From Fimenecus sp900545625 (lineage in GTDB: Bacteria; Bacillota; Clostridia; Oscillospirales; Acutalibacteraceae), in assembly GCA_963931525.1 (NCBI GenBank), contig OZ007023.1:1922001-1986000 (forward strand): a stretch of 64,000 nucleotides of DNA, read 5' to 3'. The notes under the pieces are model-generated. The model was given only the letters and a program-made list of their open reading frames with translations. It was not told the origin of the DNA and made no database searches. Within the stretch, counting starts at the first letter, position 1, and the number at the start of each line of letters is the position of its first letter. Position numbers and translations under genes: made by a program. This document shows, piece by piece, positions 16,977 to 25,398 of this stretch.

Positions 16977-17456
16977 ATGCAAAAGGATTTTCAGAACATC
17001 CGGCGTTTGACGCTCGCTGCAACCAAAAACGACGGTGCATATTATTATTTCGCGCGGCGGCTTCATATCAACGAAAACACGCTGACGCTGCTCTATGCAC
17101 TGGGCGACGGGCAGGCACATTCGCAAAAGCAGGTCTGCGACGACTGGCTTCTCCCTAAAACCACCGTGAGCACGAATGTGCGCGAGCTGCGGGAAGCGGG
17201 CTATCTGGAATTGGAGCCGATCGAAAACACGCGGGAAAAGGCGCTCATTCTGACGGAAGCCGGAAAAGCCTTTGCCGAAACCGTTTTGCAGCCGCTCTAC
17301 CGCGCCGAGCAGGCGGCTATGGAAAAGACGCTGGCACGCTTCTCCCCTGAATTCATAGACGCATTCCAATATTTTGCCGCCTGCTTCCAAACGGAAATAT
17401 TCTCACAGGCGGGTACAGACGAAGAACAGAAGAAAAAAGGAAAAAAGAAATTATGA
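16977..17456 (+). CDS. MarR family transcriptional regulator
   Basis: The 159-residue product has the MarR winged-helix layout: an N-terminal dimer helix, a recognition region (HSQKQVCDDWLLPKTTVSTNVRELREAGYLELEP, residues about 45-80), the wing ENTREKALILTEAGKAFAE, and long C-terminal helices ending in a lysine-rich tail. ATG at 16977 has AAAGGAG seven bases upstream, which rules out the GTG six bases earlier. Its stop overlaps the start of the MATE gene (ATGA). It likely represses the operon through the inverted repeat just upstream and is released by a small molecule that the pump exports. Confidence 0.9.
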   Translation: MQKDFQNIRRLTLAATKNDGAYYYFARRLHINENTLTLLYALGDGQAHSQKQVCDDWLLPKTTVSTNVRELREAGYLELEPIENTREKALILTEAGKAFAETVLQPLYRAEQAAMEKTLARFSPEFIDAFQYFAACFQTEIFSQAGTDEEQKKKGKKKL

Positions 17457-18808
17457 CCGCTTACACATTATACACTGAAACACCGATCACAAGGCTGTTT
17501 TTCCGTGCAGCACTGCCCGGCGCTGTGAGCATGCTTGCGTCGGCTCTCTACCAGCTTTTTGACGGCATATTCGTCGGACAGTTTTTGGGCGAAACGCCGT
17601 TTGCAGCACTCAATCTTGCCATGCCGTTCGTCATCATCAACTTTGCGGTGGCGGATCTCGTCGGCGTGGGCTCGTCCGTACCGATTTCGATTTGTCTCGG
17701 CAAAAGAGAGGACAAGGAAGCCAACAACATCTTTTCCGCCGCATGCATACTGATCGTCGCATCAGGCGCAGCACTCGGCGCGATCCTGTTTCTCAGCGCG
17801 CCGCTGCTCATCCGCCTGATGGGCGCCGAGGGCGAATTCGCCGGGCTTGCCGTGCAATACTTGCGCGTATACGCTCTCTGCTCGCCTGTGACCACCATCG
17901 TGTTCGCCATGGACAATTATCTGCGCATTTGCGGCAAAGTGCGCGGCAGCATGTTTTTGAATATTTTTATGTCGGTGCTCATTTGCATTTTGGAATTTCT
18001 GTTTTTATATGTATTCCGCTGGGGCATTTGGGCGGCGGCGCTTGCGACCTGCCTCGGGATGGGTCTGTGTGCCGTGATCGCGCTGTGCTGCTTTGCCTTT
18101 GGAAACATGCAGCTGCGCTTTTGCCGTCCGCATTTTTCGGGCACAATGCTGCGGCAGATCGTCACGGCGGGCAGCCCGAACTTTTTAAACAACATTGCGG
18201 GACGGCTGACCTCTATTATCATGAATATTTTTCTCGTGCGTTTCGGCGGCGAATCTGCGGTTTCCATATATGGTGTTCTGATGTACGCAGAAGGGTTCAT
18301 CCTACCGCTTCTCTATGGTATGTGCGACTCTTTGCAGCCCGCTGTGGGCTGCAACTGGGGCGCAAACAAGTTTGCGCGCGTGCGTGCGATCGAAAAACGC
18401 TGCTTTACCGCGACCGGTGTGCTTTCCCTTTGTTCCGCAGCCGTTTTGTTCCTGTTCCCCGCGCAGATCGGCGCTCTTTTCCTGGGGACAGCAAACGCCG
18501 CACTGTTGCAGGAGACCGCCTATGCGCTGCGGCTGTTTGCGCTCGCGTTCATTACACGCTGGTTTTCGTTCGCCGCACAGAGCTTCATGCTGGCAATCGA
18601 AAAACCGGGCTATGCTTGTGCGATCTCGGTCTCGACGGCGTTTTTCTTTCCCGTGCTGCTCATCGCCTTGCTTTGGAAGCTGGAGCTGACGGGGCTTTGG
18701 CTGAATCCTGCGGGGACGGCACTGCTCGCCGGCATTTTAGCCGCCATCCTTTTGGCACATTTCCGCAAGCACAGCCCGCAGGTGTTTGAAAAAGCGGAAA
18801 AGGTGTAA
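17453..18808 (+). CDS. MATE family multidrug/Na+ antiporter
   Basis: This 451-residue integral membrane protein has about twelve hydrophobic segments and the MATE duplicated architecture. Early motifs include FFRAALPGAVSMLASALYQLFDGIFVGQFLG (first helix region) and the second-repeat counterpart around residue 245 (ITAGSPNFLNN-type segment). The family exports cationic drugs or metabolites in exchange for Na+ or H+. Start and stop of the preceding marR overlap by four bases, so expression is coupled to the regulator. A strong terminator follows at 18833. The substrate is unknown. Confidence 0.9.
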   Translation: MTAYTLYTETPITRLFFRAALPGAVSMLASALYQLFDGIFVGQFLGETPFAALNLAMPFVIINFAVADLVGVGSSVPISICLGKREDKEANNIFSAACILIVASGAALGAILFLSAPLLIRLMGAEGEFAGLAVQYLRVYALCSPVTTIVFAMDNYLRICGKVRGSMFLNIFMSVLICILEFLFLYVFRWGIWAAALATCLGMGLCAVIALCCFAFGNMQLRFCRPHFSGTMLRQIVTAGSPNFLNNIAGRLTSIIMNIFLVRFGGESAVSIYGVLMYAEGFILPLLYGMCDSLQPAVGCNWGANKFARVRAIEKRCFTATGVLSLCSAAVLFLFPAQIGALFLGTANAALLQETAYALRLFALAFITRWFSFAAQSFMLAIEKPGYACAISVSTAFFFPVLLIALLWKLELTGLWLNPAGTALLAGILAAILLAHFRKHSPQVFEKAEKV

Positions 18809-18832
18809 GGGTAATACGTCCAAAAATTACAA

Positions 18833-18877
18833 TACGGCAACGGTCATAGAACGTCTCTTGACCGTTGCCGTACTTTT
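18833..18877. terminator. Strong bidirectional terminator
   Basis: A perfect 14-base stem (18833-18846 with 18859-18872) with a 12-base loop is followed by CTTTTTG on the plus strand and by an AT-rich run on the minus strand. It separates the MATE gene from the converging nitroreductase gene. Confidence 0.85.
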
Positions 18878-18899
18878 TGATTTAGAGCAGGAATTCGGC

Positions 18900-19421
18900 T
18901 TATTTTACGTATCGGATGTAGCCTTCTTTGCGCGGTTTTGCGGCAGGCGCTTCGCCGTCGGCATAGCCGAGCACCAGATTACCGATACCCTCATATTCGC
19001 CCTCTACGCCGAGTTCTTCAAGGATTGCTTTGCCCTCGTCGCTCTCAAACACTTCTTTGGCGCGGTGGATCCAGCAGCTCCCGAGTCCCAGCGCGTGGGC
19101 GGCAAGCATCATGTTGCCCATGACCAAACTGCCGTCGTAAATGCGCGTCGGGCGGGCTTTATCGGCAAGCACCACGAGCACGGCGGGCGCGCCGTAAAAC
19201 GGATCGCCGCTGCCGCCTAAGACTGCGGCATTCAGCGCGGAAAGGCGGTCGCGCAGCGCCTTGTTTGTTACGGCAAGGATGATCGGCGACTGCGCGTTCA
19301 TCCCCGATGCGGCATAGGTACCCGCCTCTGCCACCTGCTCAATGAGCGCCTGTTCGGGCAAATCGGGCTTATACTTTTTGATGCTTCTGCGGGTGCGGAT
19401 AGCTTCCAAAACTTCGTTCAT
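18900..19421 (-). CDS. Nitroreductase family FMN-dependent oxidoreductase
   Basis: The 173-residue protein starts MNEVLEAIRTRRSIKKYKPD, the FMN-phosphate binding RRSxRxY pattern of nitroreductases. The middle has ASGMNAQSPIILAVTN, and near residue 115 the AHALGLGSCWIHRAKEVF segment that packs on the flavin. Such enzymes reduce nitro compounds, quinones or enones with NAD(P)H. The length is typical of the short clostridial form. The ATG at 19421 has AAAGGAAG upstream; the open frame continues into ftsH but without a ribosome binding site. It is the last gene of the ftsH run, after a hairpin. Confidence 0.88.
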   Translation of the reverse strand: MNEVLEAIRTRRSIKKYKPDLPEQALIEQVAEAGTYAASGMNAQSPIILAVTNKALRDRLSALNAAVLGGSGDPFYGAPAVLVVLADKARPTRIYDGSLVMGNMMLAAHALGLGSCWIHRAKEVFESDEGKAILEELGVEGEYEGIGNLVLGYADGEAPAAKPRKEGYIRYVK

Positions 19422-19460
19422 GCAAAATCTTCCTTTCAAAATCCGTCTTTCCGAAAACGC

Positions 19461-19484
19461 AGCCGGATCCCAAGGGATCCGGCT
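19461..19484. terminator. Hairpin between ftsH and the nitroreductase gene
   Basis: AGCCGGATCC (19461-19470) and GGATCCGGCT (19475-19484) form a perfect ten-base stem with a four-base loop. On the minus strand it is followed by GCGTTTTC, a weak U tract, so it may only partly end ftsH transcripts. Confidence 0.55.
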
Positions 19485-19492
19485 TTTGTTCA

Positions 19493-21577
19493 TTATGCAT
19501 TCGGGTTGTCAGCACCGCTGTCAGGCGTTGCAGGATCGTCCTGCTCAGCTTGCTGCGCGGGCGTTTCTTCTTCGTTCTGTGCGGGCTGTTCGCTCGGCAC
19601 GGCCTCGCCTTGCGCGGGCGCATCGGCGGACTGTGCCTGCGTTTCGGCGTTTTGTGCCTCCGGCTGTGCATTTTCGTCATCCGCCGGTTTTTCGTCCGTT
19701 TTCGGCTCAACGCTTTGCAGCGGGGGCAGCTCCTTGCCGTCCATCAGCGCGTAGAACTCGTTTGCATCGATCTTTTCGCGTTCTACAAGCGCCTTTGCAA
19801 CAACGTGCAGCTTATCGATATGCTCTTGCAGGATGCTCTCCGTGCGCTTATACGCCGCAAGGACGATGGATTCAACCTCTTCATCGATCTCGGAGGCAAC
19901 GGCCTCGGAGTAATTGCGCATATGGTTGTAATCGCGGCCCAAGAACACCTCGTCGTTATCCTTGCCGAAGGCGATGGGGCCGAGCTTTTCGCTCATACCG
20001 TATTTGGTGACCATTTTACGCGCGATGTCCGAAGCGCGTTCGATGTCGTTGGAGGCGCCTGTAGATATATCGTTGAAAATGATCTGCTCGGCTACACGGC
20101 CGCCCAAAAGCCCGACGATGTCGTCAAGCATGCGCGAACGCATCAGGTGCATTTCATCCTTTTCGGGCTGGTACATCGTAAACCCGCCCGCCATACCGCG
20201 CGGCACGATGGAAATATGCGTCACGGGGTCTTTATGATCCAGATAGTAGGACGTGACCGCATGCCCCGCCTCGTGATAAGCGGTGATCTGTTTGTCGCGC
20301 TCGGTGATGCGGTGGGATTTCTTTTCCGTACCGACGAGCACCTTCATGGTCGCTTCTTCGATCTCCGCCATGGTAATGGCCTTTTTCTTGCGGCGTGCGG
20401 CAAGCAGTGCTGCTTCGTTCAAAAGATTTTCCAGATCCGCACCCGTAAAGCCCACCGTCGCGCCTGCGATGCTGCCGAGGTTGACGTCCGGACCCAAAGG
20501 CTTGCCTCTGGCGTGGACCTTGAGGATATCCTCTCTGCCGCGCAGGTCGGGATAATTCACGGTGACCTGACGGTCAAAGCGCCCGGGACGCAGCAGCGCC
20601 GGGTCAAGGATATCGGGGCGGTTGGTCGCCGCAATGACGATGACGCCCTCATTGGCGCCGAAGCCGTCCATTTCCACAAGCAGCTGGTTAAGCGTCTGCT
20701 CACGCTCATCGTGTCCGCCGCCCATGCCCGCGCCGCGGTGACGGCCGACGGCGTCGATCTCATCAATAAAGATGATCGCGGGGGAATTCTTTTTCGCCTG
20801 GTCAAATAAGTCGCGCACACGCGACGCGCCGACGCCGACATACATTTCCACGAAATCGGAACCGGAAATCGAGAAGAACGGAACATCCGCTTCACCCGCG
20901 ACCGCGCGCGCCAGCAGTGTTTTACCTGTACCGGGCGGGCCGACGAGCAGCACGCCCTTCGGGATACGCGCACCCAGCGCACTGAACGCCTGCGGGTCTT
21001 TTAAAAACTCGACGATTTCTTCAAGCTCTTCCTTTTCCTCATCTGCGCCTGCCACATCTGCAAAGGTGGTCTTGCGGTTTTCGTCGCCGCCTTTTTTGAT
21101 GCGCGCTTTGCCGAACGACAGCGCACGGTTGTTTTCATTTTGCACCGACTGGTTCATTTTGCGGAACATGATGAACATGACCACCATCAAAAGAACCATG
21201 ATGACGACCGTCGGCAGGAGGCTGACCCACCACGAGTTCGCCGAGCCGGATTCATAGTCCACCTTGATCTGTGCGTCGGGATTCTCGCGGTTGTATTCCA
21301 TGACCTGGCTGTGCACGTCCTCTAAAAACAGGTTGACATTCGGCACAGTGTATTCGTAGGTCGCTTCATCCCCGGCAATTTTATACTCAAGCCTGCCGCT
21401 GCTGAGATTCAGCGAGTACTCCGTGATCTCATGGTTTTCAAATCGATTGACGATCTGATAGTACTCGGTTTTCTCTCTTGTGGTCTGCCCCATGGTCATA
21501 TACAGCACGATGCAGATCACAAATGCAAGCGGGATAGCGATATAGGGGATCACCGCTCTCCAATCGATTTTTTTCAA
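19493..21577 (-). CDS. ftsH: ATP-dependent membrane zinc protease FtsH
   Basis: FtsH degrades damaged and regulatory membrane and cytosolic proteins. Its 694 residues include two membrane helices (about 10-28 and 118-138) flanking a short external domain, and an AAA+ module with Walker A GPPGTGKT near residue 212, Walker B IIFIDEIDAVG near 265 and the arginine-finger region RPGRFDRQV near 325. The zinc site is HEAGH near residue 432. A Glu/Ala/Gln/Pro-rich disordered tail of about 75 residues ends the protein and is longer than in most relatives. The start is TTG at 21577, with AAGGAG supplied by the last codons of hpt, so the two genes are tightly coupled. Confidence 0.97.
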   Translation of the reverse strand: MKKIDWRAVIPYIAIPLAFVICIVLYMTMGQTTREKTEYYQIVNRFENHEITEYSLNLSSGRLEYKIAGDEATYEYTVPNVNLFLEDVHSQVMEYNRENPDAQIKVDYESGSANSWWVSLLPTVVIMVLLMVVMFIMFRKMNQSVQNENNRALSFGKARIKKGGDENRKTTFADVAGADEEKEELEEIVEFLKDPQAFSALGARIPKGVLLVGPPGTGKTLLARAVAGEADVPFFSISGSDFVEMYVGVGASRVRDLFDQAKKNSPAIIFIDEIDAVGRHRGAGMGGGHDEREQTLNQLLVEMDGFGANEGVIVIAATNRPDILDPALLRPGRFDRQVTVNYPDLRGREDILKVHARGKPLGPDVNLGSIAGATVGFTGADLENLLNEAALLAARRKKKAITMAEIEEATMKVLVGTEKKSHRITERDKQITAYHEAGHAVTSYYLDHKDPVTHISIVPRGMAGGFTMYQPEKDEMHLMRSRMLDDIVGLLGGRVAEQIIFNDISTGASNDIERASDIARKMVTKYGMSEKLGPIAFGKDNDEVFLGRDYNHMRNYSEAVASEIDEEVESIVLAAYKRTESILQEHIDKLHVVAKALVEREKIDANEFYALMDGKELPPLQSVEPKTDEKPADDENAQPEAQNAETQAQSADAPAQGEAVPSEQPAQNEEETPAQQAEQDDPATPDSGADNPNA

Positions 21578-21584
21578 CAGATGT

Positions 21585-22154
21585 TCACTCCTTATGTTCG
21601 TATACGGAGGATCTCAAAATGCCCACATAGGGCAGGTTCCGATACTTTTCATCATAATCGAGCCCGTAGCCCACAACAAATTCGTCCGGGATGACCTTGC
21701 CGACATAGTCCGCCTGCATCGTTTGCACCTCACGGCGGGAAGGCTTATCCAGCAGCGTGCAGATTTTGATGCTCGCAGGGTCGCGTTTCGACAGTATGCC
21801 GCGAAGCGCGTCCAGCGTGTGCCCCGTATCCAGGATGTCCTCCACCAGAAGCACATGCCTGCCCGCGATCGGTTCTTTTAAATCAAGGCGGATCTCCGGT
21901 TCACCCGAAGGCTCTGTCCCCACATAGCTTTTGACCGACATGAAATCGATACAGCAAGGGATATGCAGCGCACGTATCAGGTCGCTGAAAAACACGACCG
22001 AGCCGTTTAAAATGCCGACGAGCAACAGCGGCTGCGCACAGTCGCGGTAATCGCGGTCGATCTGCGCGGCAATACGTTCCACGATTTCGTGCAGCTGCGC
22101 TTCATCCAACAGTACGCGCTCGACATCTGCCGAGACTTGTTTATCTGTTTTCAT
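21585..22154 (-). CDS. hpt: Hypoxanthine phosphoribosyltransferase
   Basis: Hpt salvages hypoxanthine and guanine to IMP and GMP using PRPP. The 189-residue product has the PRPP-binding motif LLVEDILDTGHTL near residue 110, the loop MSVKSYVG near residue 75, and KVIPDEFVVGYGLDYDEKYRNLPYVG near the C terminus, all standard for the family. It lies between tilS and ftsH, the conserved tilS-hpt-ftsH order of Firmicutes. Its stop codon overlaps the ribosome binding site of ftsH. Confidence 0.96.
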   Translation of the reverse strand: MKTDKQVSADVERVLLDEAQLHEIVERIAAQIDRDYRDCAQPLLLVGILNGSVVFFSDLIRALHIPCCIDFMSVKSYVGTEPSGEPEIRLDLKEPIAGRHVLLVEDILDTGHTLDALRGILSKRDPASIKICTLLDKPSRREVQTMQADYVGKVIPDEFVVGYGLDYDEKYRNLPYVGILRSSVYEHKE

Positions 22155-22174
22155 TTAGTATTGCCACCGTCTTT

Positions 22175-23515
22175 CTAAAACATGAACACAAAACACTGTT
22201 GTGTTCGATCGGAAACAGCAAACGGTGCGTTTGTGCCGAAGCCGCCGACCCAAAGCACCTGATCGCCGCTTGCCAACACCGGGACAGCATTGCGTAGTTC
22301 GGGTGGGATCTTTTTTTCGTTCATCCATTTTTTCAGCGTTTTGGTGATCCCTCGTGCCGAATCGGAAAAGCGGTCGCCGCTGCATCTGCTGCGCAGTACC
22401 AAATTGCTATTCATTTTAGCACAATCCACAGCGTTCGCCAAGTATTCTTTGTGAAGATTTTGTAAATCTTTTTGTTGAAAAAGCTGGATATGGATCGTTC
22501 CCACAGGCGTTTGCACCGTCTGTGCGCGCGCCGTGAGCTGTAAGGGCTGTTCCCAGCGCGTCACGGTAGGCGGCGGGCACTCAAGGACCCCCTGACGGCT
22601 GCGCACGGTACACGCCCCGGGCAAGGTTACACTTTTACCGCTGCCTACAAGGGAAAGCAGCGCTTCGACATGTACGCTTTCGATTTGATGCTGCGCACTA
22701 TGCGTTTTTGCACACAGCCACATATACAGAACGCGGCGCTGCAGAGCGGGCGGCAGCTTTAGGAGCGCCTGCTCGTCTACACCGCCGTGCGGTGTGATCA
22801 CGGTTTTTGCCGCCTCCTGCGCACAGGCTTTGAGATACTGTTCATCCGCGCGAACCGCTTCGGTCATGCGGGAAAACGCTTCGAGCACCGAAGGATTCAT
22901 GCTTCTGAAAACCGGCAGCACTTCGCGGCGCACGCGGTTGCGCAGATACAGATTGCTTTTGTTGGTGCTGTCGGTCATATAGGTCAGATCATGTTGTGCG
23001 CAATACCGTTCTATATCCGCACGCGTGCAGGAAAGCAGCGGCCGCAGGATATTCCCGCGCACGGGCGGGATGCCGCAAAGCCCCGAAAGGCCCGTGCCGC
23101 GCAGCAGGTGCAGAAGCACGGTCTCGGCGTTGTCGTCGGCGGTGTGCGCCGTCAGAATATATCCGTTCTCCCCTGCCGCCTTTCGGAACGCCGCATAGCG
23201 AAGCCGCCGTCCGCAGGCTTCGTGCCCCTCACCCGTCTTTGCGGATTCGGCGGGGACACCCACATGGACGGAGCAAAATTCCACACCGAGCGTCTCACAA
23301 AACTGCCGGCAAAACCGTTCGTCACGCGCCGCTTCCTCGCCGCGCAAGCCGTGATTCACGTGGACGGCAGTGAGATGAAGCGGCAGTGCATCGAGACTTT
23401 GCAGCACATGCAGCAGACAGACGGAATCCGCGCCGCCGGAAAGCCCAACGATCATTTTTGCCCCCGCTTGCACGCCCTGTGCGCGAAGGAAAGCAAGCAC
23501 ACGTTCACGCATCAT
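22175..23515 (-). CDS. tilS: tRNA(Ile)-lysidine synthetase TilS
   Basis: TilS attaches lysine to C34 of the CAU-anticodon isoleucine tRNA so that it reads AUA. The N-terminal PP-loop ATPase motif is GLSGGADSVCLLHVL near residue 24, followed by HVNHGLRGEEAARDERF and the tRNA-contact segment THTADDNAETVLLHLLRGTGLSGL-like (written here in parts). A C-terminal TilS domain ends the 446-residue chain (RFSDSARGITKTLKKWMNEKK region). The start is the ATG-ATG at 23515/23512, inside the last codons of dnaB, so the two genes overlap by up to 11 bases. An upstream in-frame extension lies entirely inside dnaB and is rejected. Confidence 0.94.
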   Translation of the reverse strand: MMRERVLAFLRAQGVQAGAKMIVGLSGGADSVCLLHVLQSLDALPLHLTAVHVNHGLRGEEAARDERFCRQFCETLGVEFCSVHVGVPAESAKTGEGHEACGRRLRYAAFRKAAGENGYILTAHTADDNAETVLLHLLRGTGLSGLCGIPPVRGNILRPLLSCTRADIERYCAQHDLTYMTDSTNKSNLYLRNRVRREVLPVFRSMNPSVLEAFSRMTEAVRADEQYLKACAQEAAKTVITPHGGVDEQALLKLPPALQRRVLYMWLCAKTHSAQHQIESVHVEALLSLVGSGKSVTLPGACTVRSRQGVLECPPPTVTRWEQPLQLTARAQTVQTPVGTIHIQLFQQKDLQNLHKEYLANAVDCAKMNSNLVLRSRCSGDRFSDSARGITKTLKKWMNEKKIPPELRNAVPVLASGDQVLWVGGFGTNAPFAVSDRTQQCFVFMF

Positions 23516-24875
23516 GGTGCAGCTCCGGCGTGGAGAAGCGCGTATACATACCGTTCCAATGCAGGTCGACCTCGCCCGTGCCGCCATGGCGGTTTTTGGC
23601 GATGATGACCTGCGCCTTATCGTTGTCGACCACAACGGTCTCATCTTTTTCGGAATCGTAATAGGATTCACGGTAGAGCATCAGCACGATGTCCGCATCC
23701 TGCTCGATTGAACCGGATTCACGCAGATCCGAAAGCTGCGGCTTGTGCGATTTGCCGCGGCCCTCGGTGGAACGTGACAGCTGTGAGCAGGTAATGACGG
23801 GGATGCGCAGATCCTTTGCCATCAGCTTTAAGCTGCGGGTGATCTCGGACACCTCCTGCACACGGCTTTCCGTGCGCTTGGTACCGGTCATCAGCTGCAA
23901 ATAGTCAATGATCACACAATCTACGTCACGCATTTTGCGCACGCGCGACTTCATTTCCGGCACGGTGATGTTCGCCGTATCGTCAAAATACAGCTCCGCG
24001 CTGCTCAAGGTCACGGTTGCCTCGGCAATGCGCTGCCAATCGTCGTCCGTAAGCTCACCCGTGCGCAGCTTTCTGCCCTCCACACGCGCTTCGGTGGAAA
24101 GCATACGCTGTGCGAGCTGCTCCTTACCCATTTCGAGCGAGAAGAACACGACCTTCTTTTTCGCCTGCACCGCCACGTTGCGCGCGATGTTCAGCGCGAA
24201 GCTGGTTTTCCCCATGGCGGGGCGTGCGCCGATGAGGATCAGATCGGAGCGGTTTAAGCCCGTCATATATTTGTCCAAAAGTGAAAAACCTGTTGGGATG
24301 CCCTTATATTCTGCGGCAAGCTCAGGGTCGGTCAGCTTTTGCAGATTGTCGTACACGTCGTTCGTGATGATGTCCGCGAGCTTTACCGGACCGCTGGTAT
24401 GCGCGCCCTGGCGGATGTCATAGATCTTCTGCTCGGCGGCGTCCATGATGGTATCTGCGGGCAGCTCCTCCTCAGCGGCGCTTTTGAGCATCTCGCTTGC
24501 CGCCCCCATGAGGGTGCGCAGATAGTATTTTTCATTGACGATCTTCGCATAGGATTCCACATTCGCGACGCTCGGCACCGACGCCGCTAACTGTGCAAGG
24601 TAGTTGCGCGCGCCCGCGTCGTCATAAGAGCCGCTTGTTTTCAGCGCCTCCGCGACAATGAGTGCGTCTACCTTTTGGTTGAGCATTTTGCGCTCGGCAA
24701 TGATGTTGTAGATCTCCTTGTGCTGCGGGATATAAAAACAGTCCGCGCCGCGCAGGATCCCCGACACGCGGTCAAAGCAGTCCGGATCCATCAAAATAGA
24801 ACCGAGCACCGCCTGTTCCGCTTCAAGGCTGTACGGCTCGTTGAGCTTTTCCAGCATCAGATTGTCCATTGGCAT
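23505..24875 (-). CDS. dnaB: Replicative DNA helicase DnaB
   Basis: DnaB is the hexameric 5'-3' helicase of the replication fork. The 456-residue chain has the N-terminal DnaB domain (PYSLEAEQAVLGSIL near residue 15), the linker helix, and a RecA-like motor with Walker A GARPAMGKTSFALNIA near residue 213, FFSLEMGKEQLAQR near 243, Walker B VDCVIIDYLQLM near 318 and LSDLRESGSIEQDADIV near 390. ATG at 24875 has AAAGGGTG upstream. It follows rplI by 30 bases, the usual gdpP-rplI-dnaB order, and overlaps tilS at its end. Confidence 0.97.
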   Translation of the reverse strand: MPMDNLMLEKLNEPYSLEAEQAVLGSILMDPDCFDRVSGILRGADCFYIPQHKEIYNIIAERKMLNQKVDALIVAEALKTSGSYDDAGARNYLAQLAASVPSVANVESYAKIVNEKYYLRTLMGAASEMLKSAAEEELPADTIMDAAEQKIYDIRQGAHTSGPVKLADIITNDVYDNLQKLTDPELAAEYKGIPTGFSLLDKYMTGLNRSDLILIGARPAMGKTSFALNIARNVAVQAKKKVVFFSLEMGKEQLAQRMLSTEARVEGRKLRTGELTDDDWQRIAEATVTLSSAELYFDDTANITVPEMKSRVRKMRDVDCVIIDYLQLMTGTKRTESRVQEVSEITRSLKLMAKDLRIPVITCSQLSRSTEGRGKSHKPQLSDLRESGSIEQDADIVLMLYRESYYDSEKDETVVVDNDKAQVIIAKNRHGGTGEVDLHWNGMYTRFSTPELHHDA

Positions 24876-24905
24876 ATATGTTCACCCTTTTGCGCCGTGC
24901 GGGTC

Positions 24906-25346
24906 TTATTCGCCCACTTCGACGGAGAGCTTGGCGGAAATGCCGTTGTAGAGCTTGACTTCCACCGTATATGTTCCGAAGTTCTTGATGTCTGCCATGG
25001 AAAGCTTGCGCTTATCCACCGAGACGCCGAGCTGCTTTTCGATCGCGGCGGCGACGTCTTTGGCGGTCACGGAGCCGAACAGCCTGCCGTTCTGCCCCGC
25101 CTTTGCTGTGAGCTTCACGGTTTTGCCGGTAAGCTTCGCCTGCGCATCCTTTGCGGCGGCGATCTCCATATCCACGCGGTGCTGCTTTGCCGCTTCGCTG
25201 TTTTTGTATTCGGTGAGCGTCTGGGCGTTTGCTTCGACCGCAAGCCCTTTTGGGAACAGGAAATTGCGTGCATAGCCGTCGGACGCCTTGACCTTTTCGC
25301 CCGCTTTCCCGAGCCCTTTCACATCTTTTTTCAGAATGACCTCCAT
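24906..25346 (-). CDS. rplI: 50S ribosomal protein L9 (bL9)
   Basis: This 146-residue protein begins MEVILKKDVKGLGKAGEKV and contains DGYARNFLFPKGLA, the N-terminal rRNA-binding domain of bL9. A long connecting helix (about 40-78) and the C-terminal domain follow. AAAGGAG precedes the ATG. It lies between gdpP and dnaB, as in most Firmicutes, with a hairpin in the leader at 25367-25395. Confidence 0.97.
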   Translation of the reverse strand: MEVILKKDVKGLGKAGEKVKASDGYARNFLFPKGLAVEANAQTLTEYKNSEAAKQHRVDMEIAAAKDAQAKLTGKTVKLTAKAGQNGRLFGSVTAKDVAAAIEKQLGVSVDKRKLSMADIKNFGTYTVEVKLYNGISAKLSVEVGE

Positions 25347-25366
25347 ATCGGTGGCTCCTTTCCTGT

Positions 25367-25395
25367 CGGGCGTGCGCCGTCACGCGGCGCGCCCG
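25367..25395 (-). other. GC-rich hairpin between gdpP and rplI
   Basis: CGGGC (25367-25371) pairs with GCCCG (25391-25395) and GCGCCG (25374-25379) with CGGCGC (25385-25390), with a two-base bulge and five-base loop. There is no T run, so it is more likely an RNA stability or processing element, or a leader of rplI, than a terminator. Confidence 0.5.
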
Positions 25396-25398
25396 TAA

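Noticed and set aside
19550..20809. 419-residue plus-strand frame opposite ftsH
   Set aside because: Shadow frame of a conserved gene with high GC third positions; no ribosome binding site.
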